NCBI GenBank assembly: GCA_034231615.1
Contig: CM067315.1
Span: 15,727,513 to 15,791,512, forward strand
Length of the DNA: 64,000 nucleotides
Reading direction: 5' to 3'
Source of the DNA: Meghimatium bilineatum
Lineage: Eukaryota > Mollusca > Gastropoda > Stylommatophora > Philomycidae
The notes beneath the pieces are model-generated. The model saw only the letters and a list, made by a program, of their open reading frames with translations. It made no database searches and was not told the DNA's origin. The translations under genes and the position numbers were made by a program. Positions 62,401 through 62,745 of this stretch are shown piece after piece (positions within the stretch are counted from its first letter, which is position 1; each line of letters opens with the position of its first letter).

Positions 62401-62745
62401 TCCCTAGGGATATTAGAAAAAATCCACATTATAAACAAGACATCGTAAATGGAAATTTAACCTACAACCACTTGAGAACACAGTGAGCAGCTTAACCAGG
62501 GAGATCCCCAATTGGTACAGAGTTTCTGTGATCCTTACAGCATGCAATTTACCCAACAATACAAAAAGAAAAAGTATCTGTACCTTGTGGTATTCATCTA
62601 GTTCTGCTAGATTAATATCCCTGGCAGACCAGTCTCGAGATAGTTCAATGCTTTCCCTCTCACTCAGCCATGCCAATTCTGTCGTAGCTCGCTGCAGGAA
62701 CTCACTCAGCGACTCTAAACATCGAAGACGGCGACTGGAGGTTTT
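1..62745 (-). CDS. MACF1/DST-like: Spectraplakin gene (MACF1/dystonin/shot type), partial at both ends, 16 exons
   Basis: Joined in-window coding sequence (minus strand): 62745-62584, 60653-60549, 55946-55728, 54458-54249, 52718-52627, 51222-51108, 50510-50336, 49750-49596, 44472-44312, 36573-36435, 34755-34565, 33874-33718, 30412-30329, 26982-26761, 21644-9732, 8468 to beyond 1. All have GT donors and AG acceptors, and the phases fit throughout. Family knowledge: spectraplakins crosslink actin, microtubules and intermediate-filament or junction partners in the cytoplasm. Seen here: plakin-domain spectrin repeats with an SH3 insert, then about 80 plectin-type repeats. The head (CH domains) and tail (spectrin rod, EF-hand, GAS2) are outside the window. 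The order plakin domain, then plectin repeats in a giant exon, matches Drosophila Shot and vertebrate MACF1b rather than plectin, where a coiled coil intervenes. Exon ends were chosen by consensus splice sites plus family similarity, not by transcripts. Confidence 0.93.
720..2090 (-). repeat. 33-bp coding minisatellite (11-residue unit)
   Basis: Plus-strand unit is close to gtctttatgtacatctgatg plus tctcagctgggct. It reads SDVHKDSPAET on the minus strand in the exon 16 frame. Units are well conserved from about 830 to 1670 (some 25 copies) and decay toward 2090 with substitutions but no frame-breaking indel. Unit length is a multiple of three. Confidence 0.9.
2180..2580 (-). repeat. 57-bp coding minisatellite (19-residue unit)
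   Basis: About seven copies of a 19-residue unit HEIKRRDDYEMLDSGSVEP in exon 16. Neighbouring copies share variants (KQDSNNVEP twice in a row, MLDSGSVEP twice in a row), which suggests recent two-unit duplications. Strongly charged; no known fold recognised. Confidence 0.88.
3130..4020 (-). other. Second cluster of plectin repeats, about ten units, in exon 16
   Basis: In the exon 16 frame this stretch reads successive units such as INLFDAINTGLV, ITLRNAIETGIIDAQLGKFF, LSLKQARDVGLIF, MTLSAAVEKGYIL and YNFKDAISAGLIVS, with D.(E/R)TG turns between. It shows that exon 16 is a true continuation of the plakin-repeat region of exon 15, and that the 39-bp array is an insertion inside the repeat domain. 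Confidence 0.9.
5150..8010 (-). repeat. 39-bp coding minisatellite, about 73 units (13-residue repeat)
   Basis: Unit on the plus strand: agtgattgtctctggttgat plus caggtgccttaactgatga. It is read on the minus strand as SSVKAPDQPETIT. The central part (about 5690-7140) is nearly uniform; the flanks hold variants such as SSVKTHAQTDTIT and SSVEAPDQPETIT. The homogeneous core with divergent edges is typical of expansion by unequal exchange. Every third residue class is Ser/Thr or Pro; it probably forms an extended, phosphorylatable linker (inference). Confidence 0.93.
8469..9731 (-). other. Intron 15 with a 32-bp tandem array
   Basis: Intron between the two giant exons. It holds a tandem array at about 8795-9230 and otherwise AT-rich sequence in which I recognise nothing. 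Confidence 0.85.
8795..9230. repeat. 32-bp intronic minisatellite, about 13 units
   Basis: Units resemble ctgaaatactgcatatatga plus aagtattgacat. Sub-blocks with tactgtcagttgagat are repeated as a group. Non-coding, and not a multiple of three, in contrast to the arrays in the neighbouring exons. Confidence 0.85.
9732..21644 (-). CDS. MACF1/DST-like: Spectraplakin exon 15: giant plectin-repeat exon, 3971 codons
   Basis: A single uninterrupted 11,913-bp exon, phase 0 at both ends (acceptor ...ttagtttcag, donor ACCCCT|gtaagt). Residues 1 to about 150: unique Ser/Thr-rich lead beginning VVIDEDVPLLRTFRAELAKR. About 155 to 3335: roughly 70 plectin-type repeats by hand count, with the core (I/L)S..EAI..G(L/I)(I/V)D...G.Y.DP.TGE; typical units are MSIADAIAEGIINESEGLYI and LTLQEAIDRNVLDSCLP. 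Many come in pairs split by Ser/Thr-rich linkers. About 1695-1815: a 17-residue tandem repeat. About 3500-3815: 15- and 29-residue repeats. In Shot and MACF1b a comparable exon is alternatively used; plectin repeats there are proposed partner-binding modules. There is no internal stop or frameshift, so selection maintains the frame. Two repeats run into Ala-rich hydrophobic stretches (near residues 1598 and 2398). Confidence 0.95.
10230..10545 (-). repeat. 87-bp coding repeat (29-residue unit) in exon 15
   Basis: Three to four copies of a 29-residue unit built of ESGSTDSIKRNITST and ESGIADSKRYVSST. Ser/Thr-rich and basic. Continues on the C-terminal side of the 45-bp array and looks related to it (both contain KRY and ST/TE motifs). 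Confidence 0.85.
10640..11130 (-). repeat. 45-bp coding minisatellite (15-residue unit) in exon 15
   Basis: About eleven units of TKRYFTNTVPENDDP. Six central copies (10670-10910) are almost identical at the DNA level; the outer ones diverge (DPTKRYFTSTEPVNV, DSSNKYFTSTGLLND). The unit length keeps the frame. Confidence 0.9.
16200..16570 (-). repeat. 51-bp coding repeat (17-residue unit) between plectin-repeat blocks of exon 15
   Basis: Six to seven copies of a 17-residue Ser/Val-rich unit, e.g. SSAVKILDQSVSQIEFN and SSAVKTLGQPVSQTELN. It splits the plectin-repeat region of exon 15 in two, at about residues 1695-1815. More diverged than the other arrays, hence probably older. Confidence 0.85.
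22780..24063 (+). CDS. DDE transposase of the IS630-Tc1-mariner superfamily, wide D-E spacing
   Basis: 427 residues. N-terminal region with helix-turn-helix-like segments (about 85-135: TLRKLKIWLKTNNDIEISKT, then LLWKTVRNAGF). Catalytic domain: D174 in IVYLDETWIN, D267 in CLIMDNASYHN, E351 in HLNPIELIWAKVKGHVA. D267 and E351 are 83 residues apart, against 34-41 in standard Tc1 and mariner proteins; the extra segment lies at about 278-335 (starts PTSSSTKDA, includes KPELLNLVKQ). I recall that an ITm group with about 82 residues here has been described, so this may belong to it. The TIRs match the encoding element. The protein cuts and pastes its own DNA. No stop or frameshift. Confidence 0.92.
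   Translation: MRMNLKAKYFTEHNIAIKIYQYFCRERKKGHLYCSLSNPEKRTMHILGLCKRSFDRIVEASGYLLPTNSRKQGRKEKIDSFDKDLVKREICRMFDKNEEVTLRKLKIWLKTNNDIEISKTLLWKTVRNAGFTFRKYAGGKNIICEKPHLVALRSKYLREVKGMRENGYDIVYLDETWINAHHTNEKEWQLADGSIKRSVPSSKGQRLIVAHAGSRHNGLLQNAHLIFISKSIDNRDYHSEMNGHIFEDWIEKSILPILDRPSCLIMDNASYHNVVNVEDRIPTSSSTKDAIKTWLIKEHIPVTDRYLKPELLNLVKQTQRTKIFKIDKLIEEHGHRCLRLPPYHAHLNPIELIWAKVKGHVASTNTTFKLCDIETLTNQALSNIHKDYWVKCEDHVLRQEEEYWKKEGLLFVQPKTVIDLFDSSDYE
24205..24370 (+). pseudogene. LINE reverse-transcriptase fragment inside the ITm element
   Basis: Between the transposase stop and the right inverted repeat, plus-strand translation gives KFRYLGSTITDKISLHEEIY, LISKAATTFVKLT and AWNNIKLTLRTK. This is the conserved post-catalytic stretch (F.YLGS.I.....EI..RI.KA...F..L...W......L..K) of non-LTR reverse transcriptases. 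The remainder of the LINE is missing. Confidence 0.85.
24765..24910 (+). repeat. Dispersed repeat family D2, copy 1
   Basis: Shares long blocks with 37925-38100, e.g. ctttctttcatacccaggag followed by acttcagctttc, and an inverted copy at about 41630-41720. No coding potential seen; probably part of an unidentified retroelement. Confidence 0.75.
25060..25395. repeat. A/T-rich tandem array, about 33-37 bp units
   Basis: About nine to ten units built on aaggcagaggatttattatt plus atagaaaaaaatcat, with variable length. Short open frames here (e.g. minus strand 25242-25060) are a by-product of the repeat. Confidence 0.85.
25400..25550 (-). pseudogene. LINE reverse-transcriptase C-terminal remnant
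   Basis: The minus strand reads METAIGRRPRRWIEGITNVE and LTILLHIKRSNMA. The GR.R.RW...I motif is the usual C-terminal end of one group of invertebrate LINE polyproteins. The rest is gone. Confidence 0.7.
25705..25815. repeat. 51-bp direct duplication
   Basis: Two adjacent, essentially identical copies of a 51-bp unit containing gtgtaaatatcttacagata. No function seen. Confidence 0.85.
26455..26701 (-). pseudogene. Decayed duplicate of exon 15 (copy of about 21105-21365)
   Basis: Position by position this matches exon 15 bases 21105-21365 (about residues 93-180), e.g. agagtctgttcttg...tgtatg, agattgaa.agagggca and tccattgttcttaa in the same order. The best minus-strand frame still reads METSTYQLM-like and NIQKQEQTLI peptides against MESTSTHQLM and NIQKQQEQTLI in the parent. 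Small indels, a stop after VEAL and no splice sites show it is dead. It sits 60 bp from the donor of exon 14. Confidence 0.9.
26761..26982 (-). CDS. MACF1/DST-like: Spectraplakin exon 14 (SR9 end), joined to the giant exon
   Basis: 74 codons, phase 0 to 0: VSDKRLKQFKETVSQASTHS, then DAVRDELDTLNKLYMEMVDW, ending STRGNMQ. The core V..EL..L...Y......... matches the plakin-domain exit that precedes the coiled coil in plectin and the plectin repeats in spectraplakins. Acceptor ...gtgtttcag, donor ATGCAG|gtactg. It joins exon 15 (VVIDEDVPLL) without a phase change. Confidence 0.9.
28090..28310 (+). repeat. Dispersed repeat family D1, copy 1
   Basis: About 220 bp, closely similar to 53240-53455: shared blocks include aacaaagaaacctgtcaca, ggccagagttgtgccctgat, gacgtctgtttc and gcacttatgggaatg, ending in tttctaatcaagaatcaaga. 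The short CAAGAAT-like direct repeats at the end resemble the 3' tail of CR1/L2-like LINEs (inference). Confidence 0.8.
29455..29670 (+). pseudogene. LINE C-terminal remnant
   Basis: Plus-strand translation keeps REGGLENIITKGKTKDKRDG and, in another frame, IHDHLCQS. It matches the RGRP-type C-terminal region seen in the LINE remnants at 61040-61255. Broken by stops. Confidence 0.6.
29790..30100 (+). pseudogene. LINE reverse-transcriptase C-terminal remnant
   Basis: Plus strand: CQTWTLIKEHKRKLTMCEMR, CLRIVSNRTRRDHVRN and, after a break, RLKWFSHLMRMN. The W.L......L...EM.CLR......+.D..RN and +.KWFGHL.RM pattern is a standard LINE polyprotein tail. Confidence 0.8.
30329..30412 (-). CDS. MACF1/DST-like: Spectraplakin exon 13 (SR9)
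   Basis: 28 codons, phase 0 to 0: AIYNELGGRRHQIEAVNRHG then GQFIREAK. The pattern L...L.....I..V...G..FI.EAK is highly typical of the final plakin-domain repeat. Acceptor ...ttatatttaag, donor GCCAAA|gtaaga. Confidence 0.9.
30453..31031 (+). mobile_element. Internally deleted mariner element
   Basis: Imperfect inverted ends (left TA-CGAGGTAACTTCAAATGG, right end in reverse TA-TGAGGTAGCTTTAAAAAGG) with TA at both sides. Inside, the plus strand encodes a mariner transposase N-terminal helix (IEQHINDKFCVLLEKSPSET) and then, after a jump, a C-terminal piece VNKEMYVDILHHLRYAIKRN. At about 580 bp instead of about 1.3 kb, the middle including most of the catalytic core is missing. Non-functional. 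Confidence 0.85.
31050..31200 (+). repeat. tRNA-derived SINE
   Basis: RNA polymerase III style boxes in tRNA spacing: A box tggcttagtgg at 31060-31070 and B box ggttcaaatcc at 31111-31121, 40 bases between. An AT-rich tail follows. No acceptor-stem pairing, so not a real tRNA. It abuts the mariner remnant. Confidence 0.75.
31290..31560 (-). pseudogene. LINE C-terminal remnant (family of 43070-43872)
   Basis: The minus strand keeps ARGRHRYKWEANFM and KNEIFWAYK-like peptides with several frame breaks. The same region of the better copy at 43070-43330 reads ARGRQRYKWESNITRW, and the DNA aligns over more than 200 bp. Confidence 0.8.
31640..31900 (-). pseudogene. LINE polyprotein tail, inverted partner of 32100-32396
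   Basis: The reverse complement reads GGQKKRYKDSF-like, then EELAQNRDTWHS-like and VKKGYIIL.KRRNAT-like peptides with frame breaks. It is the same tail as at 32100-32396 but on the opposite strand, about 200 bp away. Confidence 0.75.
32100..32396 (+). pseudogene. LINE polyprotein C-terminal tail
   Basis: Plus-strand frame from about 32120 to the stop at 32397: GGQRKCYKDSLKNSLKAFEI, AQNRSTWRSKIKKSA and EKRNAAAQQRRAARKSR. The GGQ.KRYKD.LK.SLK......W...A.DR..WR....KG....E..R....... pattern is a well-known end of one invertebrate LINE group. Confidence 0.88.
32479..32540. repeat. 20-bp triplicated repeat
   Basis: Three direct copies of cttgacacactgaggcaagt. Confidence 0.9.
32765..33420 (-). pseudogene. 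LINE reverse-transcriptase fragment
   Basis: The reverse complement keeps LENVSNFEYLGSTINTTGYF, then CETCAKTSEMENKLSAFEMK, then RISWAKDEETQ: the F.YLGS, ...T......L..FE..CY+++L.I.W motifs of non-LTR elements. Multiple stops; no catalytic core. Confidence 0.85.
33718..33874 (-). CDS. MACF1/DST-like: Spectraplakin exon 12 (SR8/SR9)
   Basis: 157 bp. The first base completes Arg; 52 codons follow: LHSVSTCQNLLTLYRNGLNT, EQTWVSQMEKRI, ending MLEPTM in phase 0. The R...+L.....L..Y......E..WL...E..I core is a typical spectrin repeat start. Acceptor ...tgtattccag, donor ACAATG|gtaaag. Confidence 0.88.
33875..34564 (-). other. Intron 11
   Basis: 690 bp of AT-rich sequence. I see no repeat, gene or element in it. 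Confidence 0.8.
34565..34755 (-). CDS. MACF1/DST-like: Spectraplakin exon 11 (SR8)
   Basis: 191 bp, phase 0 start, two bases over at the end. It reads DIQDCLQQHQSKLQHLKEDV, then VEKSRPGTTKHHDVDSVEKE, ending WDQICIQVTE. The motif (K)RSRPG...HPDV..LE..V..L..RW......V.ER is diagnostic of the last plakin-domain repeats of spectraplakins. Confidence 0.92.
35490..35800. repeat. 46-bp intronic minisatellite, six to seven units
   Basis: Units acacaaagtctaatgatact plus gtactgtgtcgattatacca plus agtact. Two variants alternate (taatgatact with tgtcgattat, and tgatgatact with tgccgattac), implying duplication of a two-unit block. Confidence 0.88.
36110..36300 (-). pseudogene. LINE C-terminal remnant
   Basis: Reverse strand: ITTGKITGRRNTGIQRYNFL preceded by RMLDAVKIF-like residues, matching the L..GKI.GRR.RGRQR...L.. 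tail of LINE polyproteins. Very decayed. Confidence 0.6.
36435..36573 (-). CDS. MACF1/DST-like: Spectraplakin exon 10 (SR7/SR8)
   Basis: 139 bp. The first base completes Arg; 46 codons follow: LKGCEIAIFGLNEAKQLVYD, FESSLATQNNMTSELPVL, ending KSVKDELV. This matches the plakin stretch LK.I...I.....AE..L...E..L.....VP..LP.L...K..L. The donor is taken as GTTAGTG|gttagt at 36434; a GT three bases earlier is also in phase and would remove one Val. Confidence 0.87.
36960..37905 (-). pseudogene. LINE reverse-transcriptase C-terminal half
   Basis: The reverse strand retains SEVRQRCVLSLLLFSIYIDK (RT motif of the VRQGC.LSP.LF type), then SKMGIKKPKSEALKICRN and VNEFKYLSSVF, then WFGHLIKMEPDRIP and TKMDR-type tail. 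Broken by several frameshifts and stops; the YADD motif is lost. Confidence 0.88.
37925..38100 (+). repeat. Dispersed repeat family D2, copy 2
   Basis: Aligns with 24765-24910: ccccaggaattg.aagcga, cttcctatgtgca, ctttctttcatacccaggag, acttcagctttc in the same order. Confidence 0.75.
38640..38805 (+). pseudogene. LINE C-terminal tail
   Basis: Plus strand: MEGRVPGKRRRGRPRRRWTD DI, i.e. the G.R.RGRPR.RW.DDI tail of LINE polyproteins. Lies next to the pogo-related element. Confidence 0.8.
38943..40950. mobile_element. Non-autonomous relative of the pogo/Tigger element
   Basis: TA-flanked element with inverted ends CCGTTAAATTCTG...TATAACCC (right end in reverse nearly the same). About 900 bp at the left (to about 39835) and 430 bp at the right (from about 40525) align with the pogo element 45011-48990. 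The roughly 690 bp between show no similarity to the transposase. Parent and derivative therefore share only terminal sequences. Confidence 0.87.
41630..41720 (-). repeat. Dispersed repeat family D2, inverted partial copy
   Basis: The reverse complement contains cttacttcctatgtgcaatg, ggagctttatttcatacccag and gtgcaatgct, matching D2 copies 1 and 2. Confidence 0.65.
42690..42870 (-). repeat. tRNA-derived SINE (family of 51320-51495)
   Basis: Contains gggttttttaatgtaccctt, a run of A and tccctaccgggagttgaacc; in reverse this is a B box ggttcaactcccggta at about 42800-42810 followed by the A-rich body shared with 51320-51495 and 49840-49960. Minus orientation, i.e. co-oriented with the host gene. 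Confidence 0.75.
43070..43880 (-). pseudogene. LINE reverse-transcriptase fragment with intact YADD block
   Basis: Reverse strand in three frame blocks: RRGVRQGCILSPSLFNIYTE and NNLSYADDT (43872-43690), YGSETWTLNKQLEDKIDAFE with RIGRTSWEEKKTNKE (43574-43341), and IRQIKYFGHIKRHDTLLKTL with ARGRQRYKWESNITRW (43330-43070). The catalytic YADD is present, but frameshifts separate the blocks and the endonuclease is absent. The same tail recurs at 31290-31560 and 51950-52260, so this family has several copies here. Confidence 0.92.
44085..44330 (-). repeat. 58-bp minisatellite that includes the exon 9 splice donor
   Basis: In gene orientation the unit is cacatgtctacattgagag|gtatgtacactc... followed by atatatttacactgagagta and tgtgccct. 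The first copy is the end of exon 9 with its donor. At least two further copies reproduce exon end and donor (donor-like GAGAG|GTATGT or GTGTGT), then decayed ones to about 44085. A further similar piece sits at 43025-43060, beyond the inserted LINE. Confidence 0.87.
44312..44472 (-). CDS. MACF1/DST-like: Spectraplakin exon 9 (SR7), 3' end inside a minisatellite
   Basis: 161 bp, phase 0 start, ending with two bases of an Arg codon. It reads EFQLKFDMHEREIRVLQKEV, then SNIESKLNLVVQKAEQMK, ending VISHVYIE. Plectin has L...L.L.L.KLEQVRSLSAIYLEKLK at this point, so the exon must run as far as VYIER and join exon 10 (LKGCEIAI...). That places the donor at TTGAGAG|gtatgt, 44311-44310. The last 20 or so exon bases and the donor belong to a 58-bp tandem array that continues into the intron. 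Confidence 0.88.
45990..48223 (+). pseudogene. Pogo/Tigger transposase pseudogene
   Basis: N-terminal DNA-binding half KRASFTAGFKLDVIAFAEKS, VNEKQVREWRKKKEEL (Brinker/CENP-B-like HTH), then second HTH, LSQIGNMDETPV (first catalytic Asp), FKRKTLPKG, VWDSFRAHLTEKVE (second Asp), PGGLTSLLQPLDV (third Asp) and an acidic tail ending DSDFEGFH. Lesions: a TGA replacing a Trp codon at 46347, a frameshift near 46725, the 888-bp TTAA insertion after 46826, a TAA near 47779, and a frameshift in an A-run near 48035. A C20 run (46657-46676) lies in the catalytic domain. Confidence 0.93.
46827..47714. mobile_element. Non-autonomous TTAA-target (piggyBac-like) element inside the pogo transposase
   Basis: Flanked by TTAA at 46823-46826 and 47715-47718. 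The ends are CCTTCACCGCGCC and, in reverse, CCTTTAGCAAGCC. Transposase sequence of the pogo element resumes directly after the right TTAA (KPSMLVWDSF), proving an insertion. No transposase of its own. A second copy begins at 63426 in reverse orientation. Confidence 0.88.
49205..49285 (+). repeat. Dispersed repeat D1, short partial copy
   Basis: Retains gcagaacatttatga, tgatgctggtttctaataaa and gaatcaagcaat, matching the 3' part of the copies at 28090 and 53240. Confidence 0.6.
49596..49750 (-). CDS. MACF1/DST-like: Spectraplakin exon 8 (SR6/SR7)
   Basis: 155 bp. Two bases complete a Glu codon split from exon 7, then 51 codons in frame: EKHVSTAQIILQRVEAVSRD, TTTDQQLSTLLHRPLPQN, ending SFRSYR. 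Spectrin-repeat helix followed by the Pro-containing loop typical of this part of the plakin domain (..R.LRLPL...P...C..R). Acceptor ...atctttcag, donor TACAGG|gtacgt. Confidence 0.87.
49751..50335 (-). other. Intron 7 with partial SINE
   Basis: 49835-49850 is a short GT run. 49840-49960 is the body of the SINE family (tgcatgccctt...gggtgggttttttaatttacc...agaaaaaaagcccc) lacking the tRNA-like boxes. 49960-50335: nothing recognised. Confidence 0.75.
50336..50510 (-). CDS. MACF1/DST-like: Spectraplakin exon 7 (SR6)
   Basis: 175 bp, phase 0 start, one base over at the end. It reads FLAMDPAQREAVWRALQQDG, then EKLIAECGKSDREMSKLSDE, ending LCDAAAAR. It aligns with the plakin segment F..L.PEE...ALR.LE..Y..F.RDS...... 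The acceptor is ...tattcatacag at 50511; an alternative AG five bases into the exon (...cctag) would open a frame that stops within about twenty codons, so it was rejected. Confidence 0.88.
50511..51107 (-). other. Intron 6
   Basis: Nearly 600 bp in which I recognise no element or repeat. Confidence 0.75.
51108..51222 (-). CDS. MACF1/DST-like: Spectraplakin exon 6 (SR5/SR6 helix)
   Basis: 115 bp. The first base completes the Arg codon from exon 5; 38 codons follow, ending in phase 0. It reads LKLQHDRLSGQWKTQQRKVR and ends VQAWNLKK. The W-x(n)-LW..... and ..I..W.L patterns match the helix after the plakin SH3. Acceptor ...aaaacttcag, donor TAAGAAG|gtaagc. Confidence 0.9.
51320..51495 (-). repeat. 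tRNA-derived SINE, best copy of its family
   Basis: In reverse: ccaagaggctagagcata-type A-box region at about 51473-51487, B box agttcgattcc at 51427-51437, followed by ctggtaaagactgcggtttt, an A/T run, and the body shared with 42690-42870 and 49840-49960. Gene-sense orientation. Confidence 0.8.
51950..52260 (-). pseudogene. LINE C-terminal remnant (family of 43070-43880)
   Basis: Aligns with 43050-43330 over about 280 bp, e.g. ttgtcttggtggtgcactct and gactttaacctgtccatctt. The reverse strand encodes decayed HIKRHDTLL and RG-rich tail peptides. Confidence 0.85.
52627..52718 (-). CDS. MACF1/DST-like: Spectraplakin exon 5 (end of SH3)
   Basis: 92 bp, starting in phase 0 and ending with two bases of a split Arg codon. 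It reads VKTLTGLEGYVPSACLLIPA followed by PNQEAIDTAA. The segment G..G.VPS.CFL.PPPN.EA is the diagnostic end of the plakin SH3. Acceptor ...attcttgcag, donor TGCCAG|gtaagg. Confidence 0.92.
52975..53060 (-). repeat. Dispersed repeat D1, inverted partial copy
   Basis: The reverse complement reads ggatggctgctggaatgga, gtggagcacttatgggaatg and tttctaatcaagaag, the 3' part of D1. Together with 53240-53455 it forms an inverted pair about 180 bp apart. Confidence 0.75.
53240..53455 (+). repeat. Dispersed repeat D1, copy 2
   Basis: Near full match to 28090-28310 (aacaaagaaacctgtcacaa, gggccagagttgtgccctga, gagcacttatgggaatg, ctaatcaagaatcaagaa). Confidence 0.82.
53540..54200 (+). pseudogene. LINE remnants, including a piece shared with 56400-57050
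   Basis: 53570-53640 reads ISDDCLPKRLFYGKSEH, like a LINE polyprotein tail. 53720-54200 aligns with 56430-57010: ccatagcaa.accttca, ttcttgtctaccaca, aaggatcctgaat, gggcaattgac. It is probably the 5' part of the same Jockey-like LINE. Confidence 0.7.
54249..54458 (-). CDS. MACF1/DST-like: Spectraplakin exon 4 (SR5 helix and first part of the plakin SH3)
   Basis: 70 codons, phase 0 to 0, acceptor ...atgttaaag, donor GTGGAAG|gtatgc. After a helix (GLQDQIREYDRRVSSLVVKS) comes IIPLKLRSQ and then SH3 strands with RVRILCAYHQQGLSLQRGEE and NSQRTKWK. Plakin SH3 domains have the same ALCDY..G...... KGDEC.L..NSQ..KWKV order. In this family the canonical proline-peptide binding groove is usually occluded by the neighbouring spectrin repeat, so the domain is thought to be mainly structural; this is family knowledge, not seen here. 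Confidence 0.92.
54459..55727 (-). other. Intron 3
   Basis: Two direct copies of acacacatatatgtaggaat plus acattaga at 54471-54530. Two short palindrome-like motifs with ttgaaactagtt..ttttttat at 54570 and 54975. C18 run at 55645-55662. No gene or element recognised. Confidence 0.7.
55728..55946 (-). CDS. MACF1/DST-like: Spectraplakin exon 3 (plakin domain, SR5 start)
   Basis: 73 codons, phase 0 to 0, acceptor ...cttcctcag, donor CTTGCAG|gtaaga. It begins AYMSSLQSQWSWLLNLSWCL, the strongly conserved plakin motif (...LQ.QWSW.L.L..C.E.H...), and runs on through an acidic helix (EYNTFFEEAQHCEQW). SR5 is the repeat that carries the SH3 insertion in the family; the SH3 follows in the next two exons. 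Confidence 0.93.
55947..60548 (-). other. Intron 2, mostly a plus-strand Jockey-like LINE
   Basis: 55950-56330: nothing recognised. 56330-59010: LINE. 59010-60548: AT-rich, about 1.5 kb in which I see no element or exon. Confidence 0.75.
56330..59010 (+). mobile_element. Degenerate Jockey-like LINE
   Basis: Plus strand, opposite to the host gene. 56400-57190: probable ORF1 region, ending YFPAYCEK just before the endonuclease start (GNLNILQLNIPF near 57210). 57700-57950: endonuclease IIADDFNAHIPILGYECRNN and PDLTFVPSDIADNS. 58290-58640: reverse transcriptase, SAWLTATINRILKKRKPRSY, RPISLTSYIGKLVERMVNNR and NNQAGFMRKCRTQ. Then weaker traces to about 59010. Broken by stops, frameshifts and an inserted stretch with a C16 run (57638-57653). 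Jockey-clade assignment rests on the GDFNAH..WG.. and SYRPISL.....K..E...N.RL motifs. Confidence 0.88.
60549..60653 (-). CDS. MACF1/DST-like: Spectraplakin exon 2 (plakin domain, about SR4)
   Basis: 35 codons, phase 0 to 0, acceptor ...atgttgtag, donor ATTGAG|gtaaga. Translation starts SLVRHMESRESHFNNVQEKG and ends LDRHPLARTIE. The plakin pattern L...L..KE....E.Q..G..LL...HPA...IE is recognisable. This is the third helix of SR4 leading into SR5. Confidence 0.9.
60725..60895. repeat. About 33-bp tandem array
   Basis: About four to five units of cattactgtaataacttaat plus atcctcaatgcac, with ccatc-type substitutions. Confidence 0.85.
61040..61255 (-). pseudogene. LINE C-terminal remnant
   Basis: Reverse strand: RHFMRQGVLENIVTTIKIEG, NRDRGQQREKILDSL, then DKELWRTMITYAS. 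This is the H..R.+.L...++.GKI.G.R.RG+.R....D.......DR..WR.+. tail of LINE polyproteins. Confidence 0.82.
61280..61610 (+). pseudogene. Jockey-like LINE C-terminal remnant
   Basis: Plus strand: RVQNEAMKSVL followed by ATDTPICPEISSRPTLH, resembling LE.IQN.ALR.ILG...DTP......LL.L.P...R of Jockey elements, with stops. May be a separate piece of the same family as 56330-59010. Confidence 0.65.
62584..62745 (-). CDS. MACF1/DST-like: Spectraplakin in-window exon 1 (plakin domain, about SR4)
   Basis: 54 codons, phase 0 to 0, from acceptor ...tctgtgcag to donor CAAG|gtacag. It contains RRLRCLESLSEFLQRATTEL, then AWLSERE and DWSARD, a close match in spacing to the plakin segment that reads LESL..F...AT.EL.WL.EKE....DWS.RN in plectin and MACF1. 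This is a helix pair of a plakin-domain spectrin repeat. The preceding exon lies outside the window or was not recognised between here and 64000. Confidence 0.9.

Larger units (their letters stand above)
60654..62583 (-). other. Intron 1
   Basis: Tandem array 60725-60895, LINE tail 61040-61255 (minus), Jockey-like tail 61280-61610 (plus). 61620-62580: nothing recognised. Confidence 0.75.
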